In this document: piece after piece, positions 36,070 to 45,959 of the stretch
Position numbering within the stretch: the stretch's first letter is position 1
Layout: every line of letters starts with the position of its first letter
Source of the DNA: Camellia lanceoleosa
Lineage: Eukaryota > Streptophyta > Magnoliopsida > Ericales > Theaceae
DNA length: 64,000 nt
Assembly (NCBI GenBank): GCA_025200525.1
Contig: CM045762.1
Coordinates: forward strand, 82,241,893-82,305,892
Direction: 5' to 3'
Notes under the pieces: model-generated
Database searches by the model: none
The model's input: the letters and a program-made list of their open reading frames with translations, nothing else
Told to the model about the DNA's origin: nothing
Program-made: the position numbers and the translations under genes

Positions 36070-36480
36070 TTAAGTACGTCACTCATAAGTTAGTCAAAGG
36101 AAGAGCAATAATAAAATTCTTGGCAAACCGTCTGATTGAAGGAAAAGAAGATGCAGAGTTCACATTCCCAGATGAAGAGATCTTGCAGTTGGAACAAGAC
36201 ACCTGGAAGCTGTATTTTGACGGGGAAGTTAATCAGTTTGGTTACGAGATAGGGGTATTTCTCATCTCTTCTAACGATTCTCATGTACCTTTAGCATTCA
36301 AACTCTAATTCAAAGTGTCCAATAATCAGGCCGAGTACACAAGATGTATTGTTGGATTGGAAGTTGCTCTGGAACTAGAGGCAATAAGGTTTGATGTCAT
36401 TAGAGATTTTGGATATCCTAATCTTGGGATTTGTGAAGTTGACTTTCACCCACCTGTTAAGAAAGAACAATTGATTTGCT
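36070..36480 (+). pseudogene. Tat-like RNase H
   Basis: The frame 36120-36308 reads LQLEQDTWKLYFDGEVNQFG and IGVFLISSNDSHVPLAFKL. After a stop the region continues FKVSNNQAEYTRCIVGLEVA. The pattern Y-F-D-G...N-N-x-A-E-Y is the RNase H fold with its first Asp and the Glu visible. This is the second RNase H-like domain typical of Tat elements or the single one; I cannot tell because sequence between RT and here is short and broken. Confidence 0.7.
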
Positions 36481-36659
36481 GATGCTCTAGGAACTCTAGC
36501 TTCATTGGTAGATATACTGATAGGAGTGAAGATGCGTCCAATCATTATCAAACGGAGGTATGTTCCTGCATATGAGATGATCGTTGCAATAGAAGAGGTT
36601 CAGAATAAAAACCCTTGGTATTTTGATATTTGGAATTTCTTGGAAAGCGATACATATTT

Positions 36660-37490
36660 ATAAGGAGCAAATGCCAAGGACAAAAGAGGAATACGGCATT
36701 TGGTCACTCAATTTATTATTTATGGAGAGAAATTTTACAGAAAATGGCACCTAAGAATACACAAGCTATGTGTGGAAAAGGAAGAGGCTAAACGGATCCT
36801 GGAAGCAATCACAGCGGAGAGTGTAAAGCGCATATGAATGGTATAATGCTAGCAAAAAAATTCTCAGGCTATAGTACTATTGATCAACCATGGAAAGTGA
36901 TTGTATCAACTTTGTTCAACGATGCCATAAATATCAAATCTATGCTAATTGTTTGAATATCCCATTGTCGAAACTCTACAATATGACCTCACCATGGCCT
37001 CTCTCAAAGTGAGGTATAGATGTTATTGGAGTAGTTATGCCAAAGGGTTCAAATGCTTATGAGTTTATCTTGGTTGCGATTGACTATTTCACCAAGTAGG
37101 AGAAATCAAAATCATATTTAGTGCTGAAAGCATCACATGTGGCCAATTTCATTAAAAACAATATCATTTGCAGGTATGGAGTACCAAATGAGACAGTATC
37201 AGACAATGACTCACACTTCAAATGAGAAGTGGAAGATTTACTCGAGAAATACAATGTAGCTTTTCACAAATCATCAAACTATATGCCACAGACCAATGAA
37301 GCCGTTGAAGCTGTAAATAAGAATATCAAGAACAACCCATGAAACATGGTAGAGACATATAAAGATTGACCAAATAAGCTACCTTTTGCACTTTGGGCAT
37401 ATAGAACATCAATTCGAATGTCTATTGGGGCAATCCTTTATTCTATGGTGTATGGAATGGAAGTTATGCTATCGATCAAGATTGCTTGGG
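36660..37490 (+). pseudogene. Tat-like integrase, 3'-truncated
   Basis: Spread over shifting plus-strand frames: a start resembling the zinc-binding region (RHLVTQFIIYGEKFYRKWHL), MLAKKFSGY, then the core with LTMASLKVRY replaced in another frame by a GIDVIG-like motif (Asp 1), VPNETVSDNDSHFK (Asp 2), EAVEAVNKNIKNN (Glu), and the C-terminal KLPFALWAYRTSIRMS and YSMVYGMEVML. Integrase inserts the cDNA into host DNA. Homology ends near 37490, before the family's usual C-terminus, where LTR-like sequence from another element begins. Many stops make it inactive. Confidence 0.8.
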
Positions 37491-38160
37491 TCAAAAAGGA
37501 AGAAAAATCCCAAATCTCAAAATCGTCAAAATTTCAATTGCTTGGATCAAAATATAACCCTCGACAAGCTCGTCAATTTGATCTAAAGAACTAGTATCAA
37601 AATCTTGATGGATTTGGTTGGATGATGAATTAATAGAGTTTAGTGAGAGTTTTTAGAGGAAAAGGAAAGGAAAAGTGAGTTTAGAGAGAGAGAGGGAGAG
37701 AGAGAGAGAGTTGATAGAATGAGAGAAAAGATAAAGAGAGGGCCAACAAAAGGCTAATGGGCACAAAATTCAAGACATTCACACGCCTGACTGTACGTGG
37801 CGGTTTGCTACAATATGAAAAACCCTTCTTGCTCCACTTCGTTGTACATATAGGCTCACCCACCACACGTGTGGAGCTCCTACCCAAAAACTTCGAAACT
37901 TACCGCACAAAACAGCATGTGCGGGCCCTCTTGGCCACCCATGTAGGAAAACCTAGTGAAATCAAATTTTAAGACATCCCACACTCTTCCAAAACTTGAA
38001 ATTTTCAATTCGCTAAAGCATCAAAAAGCTTAGACAAGGTTCAAATAGCAAACGTTGATACATCATACGACACTCAAGACTCCAAAAATAAATCAATAAA
38101 TCCGAAAGGGCACAAACAAGTCAGGTTTACAACCCGAGACATCACAAAATGGTACAAACC
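37491..38160 (+). repeat. Possible LTR end plus PBS of another gypsy element
   Basis: A GA-rich tract (37640-37730) is followed by a block of CACGTG-like words (37795-37930, e.g. CACACGTGTGGAG), the same order seen in sense direction in the Tekay-like LTR at 5293-7612. It ends CGAGACATCACA at 38146, and TGGTACAAACC at 38150-38160 resembles a decayed tRNA-iMet PBS. I infer the 3' part of a Tekay-like LTR in plus orientation. The left edge is where Tat integrase homology stops. Confidence 0.4.
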
Positions 38161-38359
38161 TCTTGGGTAGAACTCACCCTTGAAAACTAGTTTGCAAGGA
38201 GAAGGTGCGCAAGAGGCTTATATGCATATGGCTATTGCCTTGATAATTGATGTGGGATCATAACATTCTAATTAATTAATTACAACCTCTTGGCTTCTTG
38301 GTTTTCTAGTGAGCTTAGAAAAAATACTAAATCCTATTTACCTTTTGAGATTGTATACA

Positions 38360-38389
38360 ATATGGGAATGTTACGTAACATTCCCATAT
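38360..38389. other. Perfect 30-bp palindrome
   Basis: ATATGGGAATGTTAC followed at once by its exact reverse complement GTAACATTCCCATAT, with no spacer. It could extrude as a cruciform. No element ends are visible on either side. Confidence 0.8.
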
Positions 38390-39443
38390 GGTTAGTTGTT
38401 ATCTTTTCCTCTATATTCTACCTACCCAAGCTAATTAACATTACATTGGTTCAAAAGTGACAATGTGTGACAAAATTTAGAAGTCAATTGCATCTCCATA
38501 GCAAAGAAATTAGTCCATGTGCTGTGTGGTTACTATTTCATGGAGGTGGGGCTTCAATTTGAAACAACACACAATCTTTGAAGATATATCAAATAGAGAA
38601 GAAAATGAAAGCACAATGAAAACAAAGAAATTATAGTGATTATAACAGGTAAATTATGTGAGGTACGTTTATATATACACACCAAACACATTGTGTAAGG
38701 TAAGCTATCTATTCTAAACCCTAAACCTCCAATACCGTCTCCTCAAGACTTTTCACTAAACTGATTATCGGAGGGCCCTTGAGGATGACATCCACGATGA
38801 ACTCCTAAGGGCTTGTTTTGCAGCCGCCTCATTGTGAAGCCTAGACCCATCGCCATCTCACTTGGAACATGGACCATCCACTTACTAATTTCATCAAGTA
38901 TCATCCCTTATTTTGTTGTTACTAAATTTTTTTTTGGCAATGCGAGAACCAATTTTTACTTCAACAACCTGCTAACTCAAAATCACATTTTTTTTAAGTA
39001 GTGATGATTCCTTACATAGTAGCAACAAGTTTTAGTTTATTCAAATTCCGATTCTCTAAGACCACACAACTCTGCGTTATTAAGTTGAATTTCCCTTACT
39101 AATAGATATTTAGCTGATTTAATCATTTTTTTCCATGCAAGCTAGCCAATGAATTGCACTATTGGAGGGGTAGTGTTTTTTCAAATGAATTTCCAAATAT
39201 CAAGTCTATTACCCCATAGATAAGCTTGATTATGAAAACTTAATTATTGCTTTTGCAAGTTATTTGGAATGATCTAAATAAGTGCACTTTTGACCTTTTA
39301 CAAAAAAAATGTGTAGAAAAGTAAAGAGATAATATGACTCAAAAAAATAAAAAAATAAAAAAATATACTTATATAGTACACTTCAAACAAAGCCCCAGGT
39401 GATACTTAGTTGTATTTAGGCATTTGTGTTAGTATTTGTTTGA

Positions 39444-39632
39444 TATATATATATATATATTTATTGTTGTATAGTGGTGGATTTTGCTAAATCATAAAGT
39501 AACAAAACAAGATTTTTGCTATCTTTTTTAAAGTTCTTGCAATGATTTATTAAAATAATAATAATAATAATAAAAATAAAAATAAAAAATAAAAAAAGAA
39601 AAAGGAAGAAAGAAAGAAAGAAAGAAAGAAAA
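39444..39632. repeat. Cluster of simple repeats
   Basis: (AT)n near 39444-39461, (AAT)n near 39556-39572, A-rich AAAAT units to about 39596, and (AAAG)n near 39606-39632, interspersed with unique AT-rich DNA. Confidence 0.8.
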
Positions 39633-39685
39633 AGACCAAAACTTGAGACTTTATTTAGCACCCCAAAGGTTCAAGGCCAACCCCA

Positions 39686-40519
39686 GCTTAATTTAACTTG
39701 CATTGAGCCTAATCAATATCAACTATGCTAGGATCACACCCATTTACACTTCCGAACACACACCCATACATATGTCCACTTTTCAACATGCAAATGCCAC
39801 ATACTTGGGCGTGGATGATGTTAGTTTGGCACTTTGGCTTCTACTATGTTTGGTCGTTGTCTTGTTTGGTTCTTTCTATGTTTCTATCTAGCCTTTTTAT
39901 TTTGGGTGGATTCTATCTAGCCTTGCTTTGCATGAAACACAGGGCAACGCAACATTACGCAAGGCTTAATTTAACTTGCATTGAGCCTAATCAATATCAA
40001 CTATGCTAGGATCACACCCATTTACACTTCCGAACACACACCCATACATATGTCCACTTTTCAACATGCAAATGCCACATACTTGGGCGTGGATGATGTT
40101 AGTTTGGCACTTTGGCTTCTACTATGTTTGGTCGTTGTCTTGTTTGGTTCTTCCTATGTTTCTATCTAGCCTTTTTATTTTGGATGGATTCTATCTAGCC
40201 TTGCTTTGCATGAAACACAGGGCAACGCAACATTACGCAAGGCTTAATTTAACTTGCATTGAGCCTAATCAATATCAACTATGCTAGGATCACACCCATT
40301 TACACTTCCGAACACACACCCATACATATGTCCACTTTTCAACATGCAAATGCCACATACTTGGGCATGGATGATGTTAGTTTGGCACTTTGGCTTTTAC
40401 TATGTTTGGTCGTTGTCTTGTTTGGTTCTTCCTATGTTTCTATCTAGCCTTTTTATTTTGGGTGTATTCTATCTAGCCTTGCTTTGCATGAAACACAGGG
40501 CAACGCAACATTACACAAG
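39686..40519. repeat. Three tandem copies of a 278-bp unit
   Basis: Copies at 39686-39963, 39964-40241 and 40242-40519 begin GCTTAATTTAACTTGCATTG and are almost identical (a handful of substitutions). The repeated plus-strand frames at 39703, 39981 and 40259 (62 residues) and 39725, 40003, 40281 simply repeat with the period and show no family features. The high identity indicates recent duplication, or assembly slippage. Confidence 0.9.
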
Positions 40520-40820
40520 GCTTTCAATATCACCACAAAAATGAAATCAAGAGATTTTCCTTCTATAAAGCACAGTAGGTGGGAAACAAAGAAAATAAAA
40601 AGAAGAGAGGCAAACTTATGTTACTAATTAATTAATAAAATTTTCATTTCACTGATCAAACAAAGATTAATTTATAAAAGATATGGTTGGTCAAATATAC
40701 GAAAAGATGGCTAATAAGTTAACAGTTGCAAGTGTCCACTTAATCCTGAATAAAAAGTTATTTTTTTTTAATTAATTATTAATTCATAAAGATTTAACCC
40801 CATAAAATGGAATATTCATC
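40520..40820. other. AT-rich spacer, no gene seen
   Basis: Nothing recognised between the 278-bp repeats and the small TIR element. Confidence 0.5.
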
Positions 40821-41175
40821 ATAGTTCTAAATCGCGATATCGGAACACGTAACGGTATCGATTGCGGAATATCGATATCAAAAGTATAAGATGATATTTA
40901 TCAGGAACCGAGTGTTGCGGTCATAAAATTTTAAAAATCATTAACAGAGTGTAACAGGGTGGAACGGGATATATTGGAGGTGTATCGTTCTGTAATAGGA
41001 CATTGCGAGCGATAGCAATTCATCATAACGGTTACAAACCGATAAGTAACGGAAATCAACTGATACAAATGTGAAATCGATTTACACCGCAATACCGAGA
41101 TGTATTCAACTCGAGATCTCTAAAATCTATTACGTACCAACCGATACAGCACAAACGGCCGGTATTTAAAACTAT
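40821..41175. mobile_element. Small TIR element (MITE-like), 355 bp
   Basis: The left end ATAGTTCTAAATCGCG and the reverse complement of the right end ATAGTTTTAAATACCGG match over about 15 bp with few differences. The interior is notably richer in CG (CGATATCGG, ACGGCCGG, CGATAAGTAACGG) than the AT-rich surroundings, consistent with an inserted element. No coding. A target duplication could not be defined, so the superfamily is open. Confidence 0.55.
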
Positions 41176-41815
41176 AGTATTTATAAATCTTGATCCACTG
41201 AGATCTCGTTTGATGTGCAATACTTTTAGTTTAAAAGTTAAAACATTATTAAAAAAATCAAAATGTTTATAATTTACATTAAAAAGTCAAATATTCTTTT
41301 TTTTTATTTTTTTCATATGTTTTTATAAAAAAAATTATAAAATTATTCTAAACATATTAATTTTTTTATTTTATATTTTAATTAAAAATTAAAAAAGACA
41401 ATGAAAATTATTCAGGAACTGACAATACCACGTGGGGTCATTGAAATCTTCTTGTCAATAGCACAAATCTCCAAAACTTTCGTTCAAACTGACAATACCC
41501 GTATGTGGGGTCATATTATGACATTGAAATCCTCTTTGTCAATAGCACAAGTCTTCAAAACTTTGTTACATGGTGACAGACAAGTAATTATCATAACAAT
41601 TAATATGATTTAACTCATTTCCATTTAGCAGTTGGACAAATTAGAAAGGTCGAGAATTGAATTGATTTCCACTAATTGGATTCTTATCTTTTTTTTTTTT
41701 TTTTTTTTTTTAGATAGTGTAATTGGATTCTCAGCAATTATAAGTACCATAAAAAAATTTTTATGAAAATAATTATAAAAACTTTGTGATCCTTGAATTA
41801 TACTTAGAATAAATC
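41176..41815. other. AT-rich DNA with poly(T), no gene seen
   Basis: It includes a T-run near 41690-41711 and an internal near-duplication (CAATACCACGTGGGGTCATTG near 41425 and CCGTATGTGGGGTCAT near 41500). No coding recognised. Confidence 0.5.
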
Positions 41816-42009
41816 ACCACACACTAATCAAGATAATTCAAGGATCATAAATTTTTCATGATCATTTTCATGATAAAATTTTCATGATCCCTAACTTTTT
41901 CCCTGAATTCTTACCACACACTAATCAAGGTAATTCAAGGATCATAAATTTTTCATGATCATTTTCATGATAAAATTTTCATGATCCCTAACTTTTTTCC
42001 TGAATTCTT
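41816..42009. repeat. Two tandem copies of a 97-bp foldback unit
   Basis: Copies start at 41816 and 41913 (ACCACACACTAATCAA). Each contains an imperfect hairpin: AAGGATCATAAATTTTTCAT pairs with ATGATAAAATTTTCATGATC. It looks like a duplicated fragment of a foldback element. Confidence 0.75.
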
Positions 42010-42325
42010 ATCCTTATTCTCTGGTCAAGTGTTTTTGTTGCCCAAAATAAAAAATAAAAATAGTTGAATCATATAAAAATTACTCTAAATTGTAAAATTA
42101 ACTCTCTAGTGAGCTTGTACGTACTTATGATTGAGAAGTTTTTTTGGGTGAGTATATGATTGAGAAGTTATGAATTCAAACATCAAAAGTAAATCAATGA
42201 TTGTTTATCTGGTATATATAGAACAAAGTTGAGACAAAGGTCAATGCACAAAAAATTACTTGGAATGAATACCATTTTGAACCAAAAAAAAAAAAAAAAA
42301 AGAGTGCTAAATTGTAGGACATTTC
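42010..42325. other. AT-rich flank of the copia element
   Basis: No gene recognised; an A-run lies near 42283-42300. Confidence 0.5.
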
Positions 42326-42633
42326 TGAAGAATTGAAAGAGCTTTTTTATTATATTTCAAAGATGCTTCAACATCGATTTACAGTGCTTATTTATAGACT
42401 GATATTGAAGCTCTAAGTTGTTACAACTGAATGATAGTGACTACTGTATGGCTGTGATGTTAAACCCTTCGAGAATCTTTTTGGTGTAACAGAATTGGTT
42501 CTTTGGTGTAGCGATATAATCGTATCGATTCTTTGGTGTGTGACTTGATACGTAATCGATTGCCATAGTGATTAAACCAGAATCAGTTGAAGCAGTTGAA
42601 CTGCTATTCTGTTGTTTTAGCTCATACTCTTCA
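42326..42633 (-). repeat. 3' LTR of the copia element (308 bp)
   Basis: TGAAGA...TCTTCA ends. It is identical to 52006-52312 for the first ~175 bp and last ~65 bp, but strongly different in a ~75-bp block (about 42501-42576). Confidence 0.9.
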
Positions 42634-43358
42634 ATATTCCCCGGCAAGCTGATGGGGTGATCAAGAACCATGAGCTTGGATTTAAGATATTGAAATCGAG
42701 AGACACTTAAAGGTTTCGTAAACAGGTCAGCAAGTTGATCAATCGTTGGAATATATTGCAACTGAAACTATTTAGTCAGAACTTTATCTCTTACGAAATG
42801 ACAATCGATTTCAATATGCTTTGAACGGGTGTGGAAGACAGGATTGGAAGCGAGAGCTATGGCAGAGAGATTATCACACCAGAGAATGGGGGTAGTAGGA
42901 GAAGTAATACCCATTTCAGTAAGCAACATAGAAATCCAACTTAACTCAGCAGCAGTATTGGCTAAAGCTCGATATTCCGCCTCAGTGGATGAGCGCGATA
43001 CGGTGGCCTGTTTTTTTGCAGACCAAGAAACCAAATTGTTACCCAAGAAGACACAGTAACCAGACGTGGATTTTCTGTCATGAACATCTCCTGCCCAATT
43101 GGAATCGGAATACCCATGAACATCAAAAGTACTTGAGGAAAAGAACAAGCCATGAGTAATGGTCCCTTGAACATATCGAAGAATTCTCTTGACTGTAGCA
43201 AAATGTGCAATGGTAGGTGCATGCATATGTTGACAAGCTTGATTAACAGATAGCGAAAGATCTGGTCTTGTAATGGTGAGATATTGGAGAGCACCAACAA
43301 TACTCCGATAAAGGGCTGGATCAGAAAATGGTAAGGAAGCATTTGGAGGAACACTAGG
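42441..43358 (-). pseudogene. Copia RT C-terminus and RNase H
   Basis: Continuation of the copia polyprotein on the left side of the solo LTR. It reads [40 protein letters not shown] and [17 protein letters not shown] (RT connection), then RNase [21 protein letters not shown] with the first Asp, [12 protein letters not shown] with Glu, and [20 protein letters not shown] with the next Asp. It ends with the typical C-terminal IPTIDQLADLFTKPLSVSRF. One TAG (42765-42767, after VLTK) separates the last 106 residues. A GTG-initiated frame appears to start at 43367, but its first three codons lie in the inserted LTR. RNase H removes the RNA template during cDNA synthesis. Confidence 0.9.
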
Positions 43359-44402
43359 TGTAGACACCCCATTTTTGACCGACCTTAAGACTCAGACGTC
43401 ACCGATTGAGCGCTCGGTGATGTTGTATACTGTGCTCGTTCAGAAGTCTCAGAGTCGCGGCCGTGCGCCCTACCTCCGGACTTCCGAACTTTCTCCTGTG
43501 CCTTGTCTCGGTTTGCGAACCAGACTCGGTTTTCTCTGTTTTCTTTCGAGGGAGGAGTGGTCTGTAGGCTATCTCTCGGTGGTCGTGAGCTACTTTTTCG
43601 TGGTCAGAGGCCATTTTGCCCATTTCGAGCCCTTGCTCCGCTTGAGCCGTCAGGCCGTGTGCCTCGGTTCGGGACCGCCCAACCATCTCCGATTTCTCCG
43701 GTTTTTGGAAGGTGCCTCTGTTTTGTCATTGTGAGGAACACTGGGGCCTCTGATGCCCGCTTCGTGGCCGAACGCCACTTTCGGTGCCTGCAGCCCATTT
43801 TCGGGACCCCGAACCTCGCGGTTTGGGCCCCGAGCATTCATTTTGCATCGGTTTTTGTTCAATTTTGACAGGTACCTCTTTTTTAGCATCAAGAAGATCA
43901 CTGGAGGGTGGGAGGCCAGCAATTGTTCCAGAAAACCAGTTTCGCTCCTCCGGCGCCCGTTTTGCTCACTTCCGGGCCAATGTTGAACACCCTGGGGATA
44001 TTTTCTTCGAGCCGGGACTACATATTTGTGATGAAGGCACATGGGAGGACACTAAAAAGTGGTGGTCGGCCAGTAATTCAAATTTTCATTTTTGAGCCTC
44101 TTCTTCAAGTGCAATGTTGTGACTCCTGTTTCAGTGTTGCCAAATTCCAACCTTGGAACCTTGTTCTACACACATGGGAGGACCCTAAAACATGGTGGTC
44201 GGCCAGCAATTTTTTTGTCCCATTTTTGGCCATGGCAGGCTGGCAGGAGTGGTGGCCGACAGTTGGGGTGGCCGTACCGGCCACCTTTTCACCTCTTTAC
44301 AATTTGTCAAATTTGTTTTTCAAAATATCCCTGTCCTCCAGGGGATATTTTGGGAGGGAAAGCTTGGGTGCATTTCCCTCCCATTTTACACCCTTTTTGG
44401 TC

Positions 44403-44409
44403 TATTTAA
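44403..44409 (+). promoter_or_regulatory. TATA box of the large solo LTR
   Basis: TATTTAA about 1,045 bp into the LTR, followed by CTCCTTCCCTAGGGTTACAA and a C/T-rich leader. Its position matches the TATA boxes of the other three Tat LTRs. Confidence 0.5.
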
Positions 44410-44599
44410 GGGGCTGGACAGCTCCTTCCCTAGGGTTACAAGATTTTCTCTCAAGAGCTTCTCTTTCAAAACCTCCATTTTCTATCTCAAAAACCCTAAA
44501 AAGCTTCAAGTTTCTAGCTCTTTTCTTCATCAACCCTAAGCACCACCATCACCACCTCCATTCCAGCAGCAAAAAAGTGATTTTCAAAGGCTAAGGACC

Positions 44600-45530
44600 A
44601 GCAAATTCAAGCCAAGAAGCAACAAAAGACTTGTCTTCAAGGGTAAGCCACTAATTCCCTTTTTCTAGCATAATTTTGAATCAATTCTTTACCCTATTTA
44701 CTCTCTTTTTTGGGCTCCGAACCCTACTGGTTTTAGGCTTATTTTGAGCCCCTCTACAACTTTGTAGAAGGGCTCAACTCTGTTTGGTGTCGCCATGACA
44801 CACCTCTTTCAATATCACTCTTTATGCCATTATTTTGCATGCTTTATTTGACTTATGATTGATCTGATTTCGAGCCTGTTATAAACTGTGAGTGGGCCTA
44901 TTTTGAGCCCCTCTTCAACATTGAAGAAGGGCTCAATCATGTTTGGCCTCTCTATCATGCACTTTCTTTGTAATCCTCCATATTATCCGTAAAATTGCAT
45001 GATTTATTTGGCCTATTTGTGATCTGATTTGGAGCATCTCATGAACTAATATTGTGCTTATTTTGAGCCTCTCTTCAACATTTAAGAAGGGCTCAACCTA
45101 GTTTTCATGCTCTACATGCCACTTGCTTTGAATTCATGTTCTACTCCTATTTGGCATGCTCCTTTGAGCTTATTTGGTTTCTGTTTTGAGTCTTCATCAG
45201 GCCTGGAAAGAGCCTTATTTTGGCCTTCTCTTCATGTTTTGTTAAGGGTCTTAGGCCATTTGGTAATTTCTTTTGGTACTTTATGTTATACCCCCTATTT
45301 GGTTCATTATTTTGCATGCTTTGTTAGGCTTGCTTAGCTTCTGTTTTCAGCCTTCATCAGGCTTAGGAAGTTGGCCCATTATTCATGTTTTGTTAAGGGT
45401 ATTAGGTTGTTTGATGCATGATTTTGGTACCTCATGTTATAGCCTTTGTTGGCTCATTATTTTGCATGCTATGTTTAGCCTATTTACATACTGAATTGGG
45501 GGATGTCATCTCTTGTAAATGTGCATATTT
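44600..45530 (+). repeat. ~160-bp tandem repeats with hairpins
   Basis: Three clear units place a 30-nt hairpin at 44746-44775, 44905-44934 and 45065-45094 (159 and 160 bp apart), each reading GAGCC...AGAAGGGCTC. Two more diverged units follow to about 45530 (sharing the TTCATCAGGC and TTTTGCATGCT words). The hairpins have 14-bp stems and a 2-nt loop; the first two differ by a compensatory A-T/T-A swap. Confidence 0.75.
44636..44655 (+). promoter_or_regulatory. Possible leader splice donor in the LTR
   Basis: TTCAAGGGTAAGCCACT resembles a plant 5' splice site (AG/GTAAG). Related sites stand about 240 bp after the TATA box in the copy at 15229 (TGAAGTAAGTCCACT near 16020) and, on the minus strand, in the copy at 3979 (CAAGGGTAACCACT near 3255-3270). 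Conservation suggests a spliced leader. Confidence 0.35.
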
Positions 45531-45959
45531 TTGGCCCCTCTTTAATGTTGTAGAACTATGTTTTTTAGTTTGAGCATTGTAGATACCACTTGCTTTGTAA
45601 TTCTCCTCTTTTCTCCCATTTTTGCAAGCTATTTTTACCATACTTGTGGTTGTTATTTATCCATTATTTGTACTGAAAAAATGCTAGTTTAGGGGCTGCC
45701 TTGCTACTGTTTTACATATTATGTCTATATTGTGCATGTTTAGTAGGGCTGTAGGCCGTTTCGGGTGCATAACATTGCATTTTGAGCATCGGGTGTAATT
45801 TTGTCATAATTCGGGGGCTATTTGTGCATCATTTTAGCTACTGAAATTTGCATTTTTCATATGCCATATGCCATATGCCACGTTTCATTTGCATGCCATT
45901 TCACGCCTGTATGTCTTTGCCGGTTATGCGTGCGTTTTCGATTAGCATTCTCATTCTCA

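Larger units (their letters stand above)
15229..37490 (+). mobile_element. Decayed Tat/Ogre-like Ty3/gypsy element, twice interrupted
   Basis: Plus-strand order: LTR 15229-18033, tRNA-Arg-type PBS 18039-18057, leader (18058-18307 and 27008-27660), gag (27661-27776, resumed at 31172), protease (around 33700), RT (35200-35945), RNase H (36070-36480) and integrase (36660-37490). The leader is split by a two-LTR gag-only element (18308-27007), and gag by a Tat solo LTR (27777-31166). No 3' LTR is present: coding breaks off inside the integrase C-terminal region near 37490, where an unrelated LTR-like sequence starts. Net internal length without the insertions is about 7.4 kb. Confidence 0.85.
38161..39685. 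other. Unassigned AT-rich DNA, no gene seen
   Basis: No conserved coding was recognised; short frames lack family features. It contains a perfect palindrome at 38360-38389 and simple repeats near 39444-39620. Confidence 0.5.

Noticed and set aside
37386..37586. Separate 66-residue gene
   Set aside because: It is an out-of-frame reading of the integrase C-terminal region running into the following LTR-like DNA.
39703..40544. Repeated 62- and 94-residue frames as a small gene family
   Set aside because: They repeat only because the DNA is triplicated at 278 bp, overlap each other in two frames, and lack any recognisable motif or start context.
43359..43367. Start codon for the RNase H-containing frame at 43367
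   Set aside because: The apparent start lies in the solo LTR; the copia sequence proper begins at 43358 and is a continuation of the polyprotein, not a separate gene.
43375..44594. Overlapping frames of 70-228 residues on both strands in the large solo LTR
   Set aside because: They lie in CG-rich LTR DNA with few stops, overlap one another in several frames and show no domain motifs; length follows from base composition.
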